Shown: positions 31,633 through 40,282 of the stretch, piece by piece
Position numbering within the stretch: the first letter of the stretch is position 1
How the letters are laid out: every line of letters begins with the position of its first letter
DNA from: Prevotella sp. HJM029
GTDB lineage: Bacteria > Bacteroidota > Bacteroidia > Bacteroidales > Bacteroidaceae
DNA: 47,788 nt
Direction of reading: 5' to 3'
Assembly: GCF_000599605.1 (NCBI RefSeq)
Contig: NZ_AZHT01000015.1
Span: 1-47,788 of the forward strand
Notes under the pieces: generated by a model
Databases searched by the model: none
What the model was told of the DNA's origin: nothing
What the model saw: only the letters and a program-made list of their open reading frames with translations
Made by a program: the position numbers and the translations under genes

Positions 31633-33303
31633 TTATATTTTTTTTATTTTTAAGGTTGCGTCACAATAATCTATCACTGCAGGACGATGTGTAATAAAGA
31701 TAATGGTCTTGGTATGATCAGAGAGGATATTTGTCAACAACTGCTTTTCTGTTACGGGATCTAATGCACTCGTTGCCTCATCAAAAAGCATGATAGCACG
31801 ATCTCTGAGCAGGCTTCGAGCGATAGCTATGCGCTGTGCTTGACCTTCACTAAGTCCACCTCCTTGCTCCGAACAAAGGGTATCGAGCCCCAAGGGCAGC
31901 AATTTCACAAAGTCAGCACAACTGGTATGCAAGGCATTATACATCTCTTCGTCGGTAGCATCGAGTTTACCCAAACGCAAATTTTCGCGTATCGTGCCAC
32001 TCAACAGCGTGTTACCTTGTGGCACATAGACAAAATTACAGCGGTGTCGCGGTGTGAGAACCTCATTATGTCGCCCATCATAAATCTCAACCTTTCCCTC
32101 TTGTGGCGACAAGAGCGCCAGCAACATCCGAACGAGCGTTGTCTTTCCGGCTCCCGTTTCGCCCAAGATAGCAGTACAACTGCCGGGTTTAAAGTCGAAT
32201 GAGAGTTGATTAATCACCTTCTCTGTACCATCGGCATAGGTATAACCAATAGCATTCAACCGAATACCACATGGCATTTTCATATAAATAGGTGCACCCT
32301 GCTCTTCCAAGGGTTCCTCTTCGAGTTCCATCAACCGCTCTGCAGCGGTGAAAACACTGACAAATGCAGGAAAGAGCTTCGTTAAATTGCGCGCTGGTCC
32401 TTGAATCTTATTCACCAATTGCAAGAAAGCTGTCATCCCACCAAAAGTCAAAGTGTGATCCAACATGCGCAAAGCTGCCCACAAAAAAGCTATCAAATAG
32501 CCCACAGCAAAGCCCAAATTCACGATGACATTGCTAAAGACACTGAACTTTGTTCGCCGCACAACGTGGTGGCGCAGCTCACTTTGTATATCCTCTAAGC
32601 GTTCAACCATTGTGCGATTGCGTTCCAGAGTCTTAATCAACATGCGATGTTGCAGTGTTTCTTGCAGCACGCTTTGCACCTTACTGTCACTATCTCTCAC
32701 TTGTCGAGTGAGCCTGCGCATCTGTCCAACATAAAGCTTACTGAAGAGCAAAAACAATGGAAAAATGGCAATAACTATGATGGAGAGCAACTTATCCATC
32801 GAGAAAAGATAACAAAAAGCACCAATAAACAATGCCAGAACAGACAAGGTATTGGGAATAACTTCAGTTAAGAAAGTCACCACATTATTCACATCAAACT
32901 CCAAACGATTGAGCACATCGGCAGAGTGATGATGCTCCCTACCCTGCCAAACAGCTTTCAACAGCCGGTCGAGCATACGTTGCTGCATCCGATTTTGCGC
33001 TTGAATGCCCAAAATGTTGCGCACCCATACGCCAGCAATGTTCAGCGAAAAGTCGAGTAATATCAAGGCTGCCATCAGCCCCACCGCACCATAAATGCTG
33101 CCAGGAAGTGTGCCTGAGGCCACGTCAATCGCATGTTTGATGGCCCACACCTGTGCCAAATTCACTACAACTCCCAACAAACCAATGAGCGCATTGAGCA
33201 CCGCCTGCAACTGGTTGCCACGCCAAGCATGCCACAACCATTTCATAATGGTACGTGCATCGTACTTGAAATCAGGAATCTTTAATAATGTCTTTATTCG
33301 CAT
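31633..33303 (-). CDS. ABC exporter, fused membrane and ATPase domains
   Basis: 556 residues: a six-helix ABC_membrane domain (about 20-320) and an ATP-binding domain (about 345-556). Walker A is GETGAGKTT, Walker B AIMLFDEATSAL, H-loop FITHRP. The signature reads LSEGQ instead of LSGGQ, a variant often found in one half of asymmetric exporters. It starts 4 bp after nadK on the minus strand, so the two are co-transcribed. Substrate is unknown; such half-transporters usually form dimers and export lipids, peptides or drugs. Confidence 0.9.
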   Translation of the reverse strand: MRIKTLLKIPDFKYDARTIMKWLWHAWRGNQLQAVLNALIGLLGVVVNLAQVWAIKHAIDVASGTLPGSIYGAVGLMAALILLDFSLNIAGVWVRNILGIQAQNRMQQRMLDRLLKAVWQGREHHHSADVLNRLEFDVNNVVTFLTEVIPNTLSVLALFIGAFCYLFSMDKLLSIIVIAIFPLFLLFSKLYVGQMRRLTRQVRDSDSKVQSVLQETLQHRMLIKTLERNRTMVERLEDIQSELRHHVVRRTKFSVFSNVIVNLGFAVGYLIAFLWAALRMLDHTLTFGGMTAFLQLVNKIQGPARNLTKLFPAFVSVFTAAERLMELEEEPLEEQGAPIYMKMPCGIRLNAIGYTYADGTEKVINQLSFDFKPGSCTAILGETGAGKTTLVRMLLALLSPQEGKVEIYDGRHNEVLTPRHRCNFVYVPQGNTLLSGTIRENLRLGKLDATDEEMYNALHTSCADFVKLLPLGLDTLCSEQGGGLSEGQAQRIAIARSLLRDRAIMLFDEATSALDPVTEKQLLTNILSDHTKTIIFITHRPAVIDYCDATLKIKKI

Positions 33304-33307
33304 GCCT

Positions 33308-34129
33308 TCATCGTTGATCTACACCCCACATCAATTTTTCACGCAACGTGGTAAAGAAACTTTGCCCTTGCAGCTTCACCACCTTCACCACATGCTGTGC
33401 CTTGGTAATCGAAAGCTGCACACCATCAGCCATTTTCATGCTGCGTCCATCAATGGCTACTAAGAAACTATGCGACCGCGACTCCACTTCTAAATCAATC
33501 TTGCTGCTATCATTGATGACGATGGGACGCAGATTGAGACTATGGGGTGCCACAGGCGTCAGGCAAAGGCTACCGCTCTGGGGCACAATGATGGGGCCTC
33601 CATTCGACAAGCTGTAGGCCGTGCTGCCCGTGGGGGTTGCGACAATCAAACCATCGGCTTGATATTCTCCCAACAACGCGCCATCAACACGTGCCGAAAT
33701 GCGTATCATAGCGGCCGTATCGCGCTTCAAAATGGCAATATCATTCAGTGCAAATGGGTTCCACTCACCCAACGAACAGGTGGCATGAAGCTGAATCACA
33801 GTGTGGTTTTCAAGGGTGTAATGGCCTGCAAGCACCTCTGACAACATCGGCAAAAACTGCTCAGGATGCACATCAGCCAAGAAACCTAAACGCCCCATAT
33901 TCACCCCAATGATAGGGATTTCGCGTGCACCAATGCGATTTACAGCACGCAGAAAGGTGCCATCACCACCCATTGAGAGTACAAAATCGACCTGTTCCAA
34001 TGTCTCTGGCTCAATAAAAAGCTGTGCATGGTGCGCTGCTAAAAAACTCATGGCTTGCTTGAGATAGGGGGCAATTGCCTCACTTCGATATTCATTGCCT
34101 AAGAAAGCAAATGTTAGTTGCCGTTGCAT
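33308..34129 (-). CDS. nadK: NAD kinase
   Basis: 273 residues. It phosphorylates NAD to NADP in the cytoplasm. The GGDGTFLRA motif (about 51-59) holds the catalytic Asp; NMGRLGFLAD and the GSTAYSLSNGGP motif form the NAD-binding site. Its promoter is shared with the divergent DJ-1 gene, and the ABC exporter begins 4 bp downstream. Identification is secure. Confidence 0.96.
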   Translation of the reverse strand: MQRQLTFAFLGNEYRSEAIAPYLKQAMSFLAAHHAQLFIEPETLEQVDFVLSMGGDGTFLRAVNRIGAREIPIIGVNMGRLGFLADVHPEQFLPMLSEVLAGHYTLENHTVIQLHATCSLGEWNPFALNDIAILKRDTAAMIRISARVDGALLGEYQADGLIVATPTGSTAYSLSNGGPIIVPQSGSLCLTPVAPHSLNLRPIVINDSSKIDLEVESRSHSFLVAIDGRSMKMADGVQLSITKAQHVVKVVKLQGQSFFTTLREKLMWGVDQR

Positions 34130-34141
34130 GGATAGAAATGC

Positions 34142-34180
34142 TTTGCTAAATCAATTTTTATTATTATATTTGCAAATATA
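34142..34180. promoter_or_regulatory. Divergent promoters fused in a 16-bp palindrome (nadK / DJ-1 gene)
   Basis: Plus strand: TTTG (34142-34145), 19-bp spacer, TATATTTG (34165-34172), a full match to the Bacteroidota promoter. Minus strand: TATATTTG at 34180-34173 (reverse complement CAAATATA). The two -7 boxes abut and together make the perfect palindrome TATATTTGCAAATATA. Leaders are about 20 nt (DJ-1 gene) and 37 nt (nadK). Confidence 0.8.
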
Positions 34181-34198
34181 AACAAAATATTAAAGATA

Positions 34199-34771
34199 AT
34201 GGCAAAAGTATATGAGTTTTTAGCCGATGGCTTCGAAGAAATAGAAGCATTGGCTGCTGTTGACATCCTGCGTCGCGGCGGTGTAGAGGTAAAAACCGTT
34301 AGTCTCACTGGTCAGTTAGAAGTAACAGGTTCACATGGCATAACTATTTTGGCCGACCTTCGTTTTGAAGAGGCGGGACATTTCGACGATGCCGACATGC
34401 TCTTGCTGCCAGGTGGTCTGCCAGGTACGACACATTTAAAAGAGCACGAAGGCCTGAAAACACTACTCAAATGCCACCATCAAGCTGCGAAGCGTATAGG
34501 AGCCATCTGTGCTGCACCTTCAGTTTTAGCTGAATGTGGTATTCTCGATGGCAAGAAAGCGACGTGTAGTCCAGGGTTTGAACGCTATTTCAATACGTCA
34601 ACCACCTACACCGGCACACTGTTTCAAGAGGATGGCAATGTCATCACGGGCGAAGGTCCGGCAGCTACCCTACCCTATGCTTATCAAATTTTAAGTTATT
34701 TCGTTGACAAGTCTGCTGTGAAACAGCTGCAGGATGGCATGCAATATACCCACTTGCTAAGCCAAAAATAA
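34199..34771 (+). CDS. DJ-1/PfpI (YajL/ThiJ) family protein
   Basis: 190 residues, typical length. The nucleophile-elbow motif GAICAAPSVLAECGIL places the reactive Cys near residue 103, and the conserved Glu occurs in FEEIEALAAVDILRRGG near residue 15. Bacterial relatives (YajL) protect against oxidative or carbonyl stress; the once-used ThiJ label is not supported by pathway evidence. Divergent from nadK with shared promoter palindrome, which would couple redox cofactor supply and a stress protein. Exact activity (glyoxalase, deglycase, chaperone) is disputed for the family and not decided here. Confidence 0.9.
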   Translation: MAKVYEFLADGFEEIEALAAVDILRRGGVEVKTVSLTGQLEVTGSHGITILADLRFEEAGHFDDADMLLLPGGLPGTTHLKEHEGLKTLLKCHHQAAKRIGAICAAPSVLAECGILDGKKATCSPGFERYFNTSTTYTGTLFQEDGNVITGEGPAATLPYAYQILSYFVDKSAVKQLQDGMQYTHLLSQK

Positions 34772-34817
34772 ACCAACGGCCTGGCCTTTGTGGGCGGGCA
34801 AACAAAGATAAAACAGC

Positions 34818-34921
34818 AAAGCATAAGGCACACGTCACACAAAAGCATAGCCATTGGTTGATAAAAGCATGGAAATTGAGCCACAATAGCCATGCTTTTA
34901 CCGCCTAAAAGCATAGCTTTT
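34818..34921. repeat. Cluster of AAAGCATA motifs with about 22-bp spacing and a 10-bp stem
   Basis: AAAGCATA occurs at 34818, 34842, 34864 and 34908 (steps 24, 22, 44). AAAAGCATGG (34863-34872) pairs with CCATGCTTTT (34890-34899), a possible terminator-like stem after the DJ-1 gene. The 10-mer AAGCATAAGG (34819-34828) also occurs in the minus-strand core of array 3. Confidence 0.6.
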
Positions 34922-34948
34922 GCAAGACATGGTGCCGCTAACGTTATT

Positions 34949-35614
34949 ATGGACTATATCATTATCGTCGCTGGTGGCAAAGGCATGCGCATGGGAGCCG
35001 ATATTCCCAAGCAGTTTCTTTTGCTCGGGGGGAGACCCATTCTCATGCGCACCATGGAGCAGTTCTACAACTATTCGGCAGACTTACAGCTGATTGTGGT
35101 GCTCCCCAAAGCACAACAGCACCATTGGAAACAACTGTGTAACGATTACAATTTCACCATTCCGCATCATATTGTCGATGGAGGACAGACCCGTTTCGAC
35201 TCGTGTAAGCATGGGTTAGCCGCTATTCCCGCAGGCGAAAGCGGCGTGGTGGGCATCCACGATGGCGTGCGTCCGTTCGTTACACCCGACCTCATTGACC
35301 GCTGTTTCACAGCCGCCCGCGAGCATGCAGCTGCACTACCGGCACTTCTCCCCCACGACTCGCTCTGCCATGTGGGGCAGAATGGCGAGGCACGGCATGT
35401 GCCACGCGAGCAATACCGCTTGGCGCAAACCCCACAAGTGTTTGACATCGCCCTTCTTCGGCGCGCCTATCAACAGCCCTTCCAAGACCATTTCACCGAC
35501 GATGCATCGGTAGTTGAAGCCTTGGGAGAGCCAATAACCTTGGTAGAGGGAACGCGAGAGAACATCAAAATCACGACCCCCTTTGATTTAAAAGTGGCTG
35601 AAACCCTGCTGTAA
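34949..35614 (+). CDS. ispD: 2-C-methyl-D-erythritol 4-phosphate cytidylyltransferase
   Basis: 221 residues from ATG 34949 (MDYIIIVAGGKGMRMGADIP with the nucleotide-binding loop; earlier in-frame codons add an unlikely extension). Third conserved features: IHDGVRPFVTPDLI and ENIKITTPFDLKVAE. It makes CDP-ME from MEP and CTP in the non-mevalonate isoprenoid pathway. recG begins 2 bp after its stop, a common Bacteroidota pairing. A second, paralogous cytidylyltransferase at 43937-44653 sits in a glycan context, which makes this copy the likely true IspD. Confidence 0.92.
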   Translation: MDYIIIVAGGKGMRMGADIPKQFLLLGGRPILMRTMEQFYNYSADLQLIVVLPKAQQHHWKQLCNDYNFTIPHHIVDGGQTRFDSCKHGLAAIPAGESGVVGIHDGVRPFVTPDLIDRCFTAAREHAAALPALLPHDSLCHVGQNGEARHVPREQYRLAQTPQVFDIALLRRAYQQPFQDHFTDDASVVEALGEPITLVEGTRENIKITTPFDLKVAETLL

Positions 35615-35616
35615 CT

Positions 35617-37719
35617 ATGCCCGACATTCTCGAACAAGACATCATGTATCTGCCCGGAGTGGGACCCAAACGCAAAGAAATTTTGGCGAAAGAGCTCCAA
35701 ATCAACACGTGGGGTAACCTCTTAGAATACTATCCTTATAAATATGTGGATAGAAGTAAGGTTTACACCATCAACGAGTTGAACGGCAATATGCCTTTTG
35801 TGCAACTCAAAGGTAAGATACTCAGTTTCGAGGAGTTTGCCACAACGCCACGCAAAAAGCGCTTGGTGGCACATTTCAGCGATGGGCATGGCGTGGTCGA
35901 CTTGGTGTGGTTTCGTGGCGTTCAATATGTCAGCAAGACCTATAAGTTAGGCGTTGAATATATTGTTTTTGGCAAACCATCGGTCTATGGTGGCCGTTTT
36001 CAGTTTGCACATCCCGAAATGGAGGAGGCAACCGCCTTGCAACTCAACGAGATGGGCATGCAACCTTATTATATGACTACGGAGCGAATGAAGAACGGGG
36101 GCATCACAAGTCGGGCCATAGAGAAGCTCACCAAGACGCTCATTGCAAGGCTTCCGCAAGGCTGTTTATCCGAGACTCTACCACCATTCATCACGCAACC
36201 ACTGCATCTTCTTTCTCGCGAAGCAGCCTTTCATGGCATTCACTACCCCCACTCTTTGGACGAATTGCAGCGCGCACAAGTGCGATTGAAGTTTGAAGAG
36301 CTTTTCTATGTGCAGCTTAATATCTTGCGCTATGCGCACGACCGCCGGCAAAAATATAGGGGATACCGCTTCCATCAGGTGGGACAAGTGTTTCATCAGT
36401 TCTACAAAAACAACTTGCCCTTTGCCCTGACGGGTGCGCAAAAGCGCGTCATGCACGAGATAAGAGCTGACATGGATAGTGGGAAACAGATGAACCGACT
36501 GCTGCAAGGCGATGTGGGCTCGGGCAAAACACTGGTTGCTTTGATGACAATGTTGATTGCTATTGGTAACGGTTTTCAGGCCTGCATCATGGCTCCTACT
36601 GAAATTTTAGCCGAGCAACATTTTGCCACCATCAAGGAATTTCTACACGATATGCCCGTAGAAGTGGCATTGTTGACAGGCATCGTAAAAGGAAAACGCC
36701 GCCAAAACCTGCTCGAACGCTTAGCCAAAGGCGAAATAAATATTCTCGTTGGCACCCACGCTGTCATCGAAGACACCGTGCAATTTGCACACCTTGGCTT
36801 GGCTGTTGTCGACGAACAACATCGCTTTGGTGTGGCACAACGTGCACGATTGTGGGCTAAAAGCGAACAACCACCCCACATTCTCGTGATGACAGCAACT
36901 CCCATTCCGCGCACCTTAGCCATGACCATCTATGGCGATTTGGACGTAAGTGTGATTGATGAGCTGCCTCCTGGCCGCAAACCTATTGAGACACTTCACA
37001 AATATGACACCCAAATCACGAGTCTGTATCAAGGCATACGTCAGCAGATTGAACAGGGAAGGCAGGTCTATGTGGTATTCCCGCTCATCAAAGAGAATGA
37101 GAAAAACGATTTAAAAGATTTAGAAAAAGGTTATGAAAGCCTCTGTGAAATCTTTCCACAATATGCCATTAGCAAAGTGCATGGCAAACTGAAACCAGCA
37201 GAAAAGGAAGAGGAAATGCGCAAATTTGTGCAGGGCGAGACCCAAATCTTAGTAGCAACAACAGTAATAGAAGTGGGAGTCAACGTGCCCAATGCATCGG
37301 TAATGGTCATCATGGATGCTCAACGGTTTGGCCTTTCGCAGCTTCATCAATTGCGTGGGCGCGTGGGACGTGGCGCCAAACAATCCTATTGCATTCTCGT
37401 CACAGGCTATAAACTCAGCGAAGAGACTCGTAAACGCATTGACATTATGTGCGAAACCAACGATGGTTTCCGCATTGCCGAAGCCGATTTAAAGCTGCGT
37501 GGTCCCGGCGACCTTGAGGGAACACAACAAAGTGGTATTGCCTTTGACCTGAAGATTGCCGACATTGCACGCGATGGACAATTGGTGCAAATGGCACGAG
37601 AGGTGGCACAAAAGATTATAGAAAGCGACCCCTTAGGTGAAAATCCTGCACACCAGATGCTGTGGCAACGTCTAAAAGCCTTGCGTAAAACCAACATCAA
37701 CTGGGCGGCTATCTCTTAA
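35617..37719 (+). CDS. recG: ATP-dependent DNA helicase RecG
   Basis: 700 residues, full length. The N-terminal wedge/OB domain starts with DIMYLPGVGPKRKEIL; Walker A LLQGDVGSGKT is near residue 297, DEQH box (VVDEQHRFGV) near 397, motif III MTATPIPRTLA and the C-terminal QLHQLRGRVGRG motif VI. RecG reverses stalled forks and processes Holliday junctions and R-loops. Co-transcribed with ispD. Such an enzyme is relevant to stable hairpin arrays in the same chromosome, but no direct link is implied. Confidence 0.97.
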   Translation: MPDILEQDIMYLPGVGPKRKEILAKELQINTWGNLLEYYPYKYVDRSKVYTINELNGNMPFVQLKGKILSFEEFATTPRKKRLVAHFSDGHGVVDLVWFRGVQYVSKTYKLGVEYIVFGKPSVYGGRFQFAHPEMEEATALQLNEMGMQPYYMTTERMKNGGITSRAIEKLTKTLIARLPQGCLSETLPPFITQPLHLLSREAAFHGIHYPHSLDELQRAQVRLKFEELFYVQLNILRYAHDRRQKYRGYRFHQVGQVFHQFYKNNLPFALTGAQKRVMHEIRADMDSGKQMNRLLQGDVGSGKTLVALMTMLIAIGNGFQACIMAPTEILAEQHFATIKEFLHDMPVEVALLTGIVKGKRRQNLLERLAKGEINILVGTHAVIEDTVQFAHLGLAVVDEQHRFGVAQRARLWAKSEQPPHILVMTATPIPRTLAMTIYGDLDVSVIDELPPGRKPIETLHKYDTQITSLYQGIRQQIEQGRQVYVVFPLIKENEKNDLKDLEKGYESLCEIFPQYAISKVHGKLKPAEKEEEMRKFVQGETQILVATTVIEVGVNVPNASVMVIMDAQRFGLSQLHQLRGRVGRGAKQSYCILVTGYKLSEETRKRIDIMCETNDGFRIAEADLKLRGPGDLEGTQQSGIAFDLKIADIARDGQLVQMAREVAQKIIESDPLGENPAHQMLWQRLKALRKTNINWAAIS

Positions 37720-37824
37720 AAACACACCTCGTAAACAACCAAAAGCTATCCAAAACAGGCAAATGGCGTTTCTAAAACTTACCTAAAATAGGTTAACAAT
37801 AAGGGCATGTGCTATTTTTTTTAC

Positions 37825-37832
37825 TAACTTTG
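37825..37832 (+). promoter_or_regulatory. -7 box upstream of the M23 peptidase gene
   Basis: TAACTTTG fits TAnnTTTG. The ATG at 37937 lies about 100 nt downstream, an unusually long leader for this window. Confidence 0.6.
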
Positions 37833-37936
37833 CTTCGCTTTTCATTAGAAAACAGGTCTGTATTTAGGCCTTACCCGATGCTTTCTTGATGCACTTTGCT
37901 TTCATCTTGTTCGGGTCTGAATCTAAAAACTGGTAT

Positions 37937-38887
37937 ATGAGTTTTAAAAAGAGCATTCAAAAGATTACAATAATTGCATCATTCGTTTGTGCAATTCTTC
38001 CTGCACATGCACAGGACTTATTAGCACGTCAGGCACCTATTGATAGGAAAATGAAGGCTGTCGATACACTCACACTGAGAAGTATCATAGAGAAAGAGCA
38101 AGAACAATCACCCGCTTCTGAACTTTATCAAGAGTGGGACAATCGCTATGCACACAAAAGAACTGAGATGCCTGACACCTTTAAGATTGACTTGCGCCAT
38201 TTTTGCATGCCTACTCCCAGCCGTGTGGTGACCAGTAATTTTGGTAACCGCTGGGGAAGACCTCACAAAGGATTAGACATCAAGGTGTATATTGGCGACA
38301 CTATTCGTGCTGCATTCAGTGGCAAAGTGCGCATCGTACGCTATGAGGCAGGTGGCTATGGCAAATATATCGTCATCAGACATCCCAATGGTTTGGAGAC
38401 CATTTACGGACATCTTTCAGAGCAATTGGTGAGCGAAAACCAATCGGTAAGAGCTGGAGAAGTGATTGGTTTGGGTGGAAACACAGGGCGAAGCACTGGT
38501 TCTCACCTGCACTTCGAGACACGATTGTGTGGTGTGGCACTCAATCCTGCGCTGATGTTCGACTTCAGAAACCAAGATGTCACGGGCGATTACTATGTAT
38601 ATAACGTGAACACCTACAATGAAGAATCAGTTGAAGCAACACGTCTTCGCGGAAAAGTGGGCAATGGTGGCTACACACGTGATTTAGTACAGAATGGCGA
38701 ACTCGGTAGCTACCAGAACAAGACGCACGCAAGTAATGACGAGTTGCTCTATCACAAGGTGAAGAATGGCGAGACACTTGCGTCAATAGCTAAACTCAGA
38801 GGGGTAACCATAGAAAAGATTTGCAGCCTCAACCACCTCAGTGCTAACGCTAAGGTACGCCCAGGAATGATTTTAAGATACTCATAA
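37937..38887 (+). CDS. M23 metallopeptidase with C-terminal LysM domain
   Basis: 316 residues from ATG 37937; the longer frame (37886) gives a poorer N-terminus. Signal peptide about 1-25 (ending AHAQ). The lysostaphin-type peptidase domain spans about 95-205 with Zn ligands in HKGLD (near 109) and HLHFE (near 190). The C-terminal LysM (about 271-316, YHKVKNGETLASIAKLRGVT) binds peptidoglycan. All zinc ligands appear intact, so it is probably an active endopeptidase or an amidase activator in cell separation or wall remodelling. It ends before a strong terminator. Confidence 0.92.
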   Translation: MSFKKSIQKITIIASFVCAILPAHAQDLLARQAPIDRKMKAVDTLTLRSIIEKEQEQSPASELYQEWDNRYAHKRTEMPDTFKIDLRHFCMPTPSRVVTSNFGNRWGRPHKGLDIKVYIGDTIRAAFSGKVRIVRYEAGGYGKYIVIRHPNGLETIYGHLSEQLVSENQSVRAGEVIGLGGNTGRSTGSHLHFETRLCGVALNPALMFDFRNQDVTGDYYVYNVNTYNEESVEATRLRGKVGNGGYTRDLVQNGELGSYQNKTHASNDELLYHKVKNGETLASIAKLRGVTIEKICSLNHLSANAKVRPGMILRYS

Positions 38888-38928
38888 TTTGGTTTCTAAA
38901 ATATTATTAGGAATTTAAATAGTTCGTT

Positions 38929-38966
38929 GGTCGCGAGCGTAGAGGTTACGCTTGCGACCTTTTTCT
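38929..38966 (+). terminator. Intrinsic terminator after the M23 peptidase
   Basis: GGTCGCGAGCGTA and TACGCTTGCGACC form a 13-position stem with one mismatch around a 5-nt loop, followed by TTTTTCTTT. Confidence 0.9.
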
Positions 38967-39027
38967 TTCAACTCTAACGGCAATATTCCAAACCATCATC
39001 GCCACATAAAGCATCATCCTTCGGCAC

Positions 39028-40128
39028 ATGCGCAAGATTATTCATATCGACATGGATGCCTTTTTCGCCAGCGTAGAGCAACGCGACCATCCCGAACTGC
39101 GAGGAAAACCCATTGCAGTTGGCTATGATGGTGTACGCGGTGTGGTGTCAACAGCCAGCTATGAAGCAAGAAAATATGGTGTGCGTTCAGCTATGTCAAT
39201 GCAAATAGCCAAACGCATATGTAAGGATTTGATAGTCATTCCAGGACGCTATGATCGTTATAAAGAGGTGTCATTAGCCATCCATTCTATCTTTCATGAC
39301 TACACAGATTTAGTAGAACCTATCTCGCTTGACGAAGCATTCTTAGACGTAACGCACAACAAAAAAGATATACCATTTGCTTCCGAAATAGCTAAAGAGA
39401 TCAAACAGCGCATCAAAAAGGAACTGCATCTCACCGCGTCAGCAGGTATCTCCTACAACAAACTATTGGCTAAAATCGCATCTGATTTTCACAAGCCCGA
39501 TGGCTTATACATCATCCGACCTCATCAGGCACTCGACTTTATCGCACAGCTACCTGTGGAAGACCTATGGGGCGTGGGACCAAAGACCGCACAAAAGATG
39601 CACAAAATGGGCATCTTCAACGGCGAGCAACTGCGACAATGCTCAGAAAACCATCTCAAAGCCGTCTTCGGAAAAATAGGTCCTGCATTTTACAACTATG
39701 CTCGAGGCATCGACGAACGCCCCGTAGTAACCAACTATGCGCGCAAATCTGTGGGCTGCGAACGCACCTTTTTAGAAGATCTCAGCCTACCATCGGCCAT
39801 CTTAATTGAGCTCTATCACTTGGTTGTGGAGCTTACCGAACGCTTAGAGAAAAGCAAATTTGTGGGCAAGACTGTGACCTTGAAAATAAAATTCAATGAT
39901 TTTCAACAAATCACACGTAGTATCACCACCCACAAAAGGTTGCGAACGAAAAATGATATCCTACCTTTAGCCAAACAATTGCTACAACAAATACACTACA
40001 GCAACATACACCCTATCCGTCTGATGGGCTTGACCGTATCAAATTCGGTGACCGAAGATGGCAACATCAAATCGGAATGGGTGCAATTAGAATTTGGCTT
40101 TCTCTCTACAAGAAACAAGTACAGGTGA
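39028..40128 (+). CDS. dinB: DNA polymerase IV (Y-family)
   Basis: 366 residues. Catalytic acids in DMDAFFASVEQ (residues about 7-9) and SLDEAFLD (near 100-104); helix-hairpin-helix VEDLWGVGPKTAQKM; little-finger domain follows. The C-terminal QLEFGF matches the beta-clamp binding pattern Q-L-x-L/F-x-L/F. It copies past lesions with low fidelity. No LexA-like box was found upstream. Start ATG 39028 gives the canonical MRKIIHIDMDAFF start. Confidence 0.96.
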   Translation: MRKIIHIDMDAFFASVEQRDHPELRGKPIAVGYDGVRGVVSTASYEARKYGVRSAMSMQIAKRICKDLIVIPGRYDRYKEVSLAIHSIFHDYTDLVEPISLDEAFLDVTHNKKDIPFASEIAKEIKQRIKKELHLTASAGISYNKLLAKIASDFHKPDGLYIIRPHQALDFIAQLPVEDLWGVGPKTAQKMHKMGIFNGEQLRQCSENHLKAVFGKIGPAFYNYARGIDERPVVTNYARKSVGCERTFLEDLSLPSAILIELYHLVVELTERLEKSKFVGKTVTLKIKFNDFQQITRSITTHKRLRTKNDILPLAKQLLQQIHYSNIHPIRLMGLTVSNSVTEDGNIKSEWVQLEFGFLSTRNKYR

Positions 40129-40221
40129 ATGTAATCAAGCATAAAATTCACGCTGTCTTGATAAAGTCGAGTGCAATCAATGGCACGAAGCATTCTTTCT
40201 GCATCCACCTAACCCGCTTCT

Positions 40222-40274
40222 ACAAGCTACAATAAAAAGCAATCAAACGCCTTTTATTGTAGCTAAGAGCTTGT
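40222..40274. terminator. Long convergent hairpin, probable bidirectional terminator
   Basis: AGCTACAATAAAA (40225-40237) pairs perfectly with TTTTATTGTAGCT (40252-40264), with an additional outer stem ACAAGC/GCTTGT. It lies between convergent dinB and hppA. There is no long T-run, but the stem is strong. Confidence 0.7.
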
Positions 40275-40282
40275 ATCCCCTT

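Noticed and set aside
35167-35448. Open minus-strand frame inside ispD
   Set aside because: Shadow of a secure gene.
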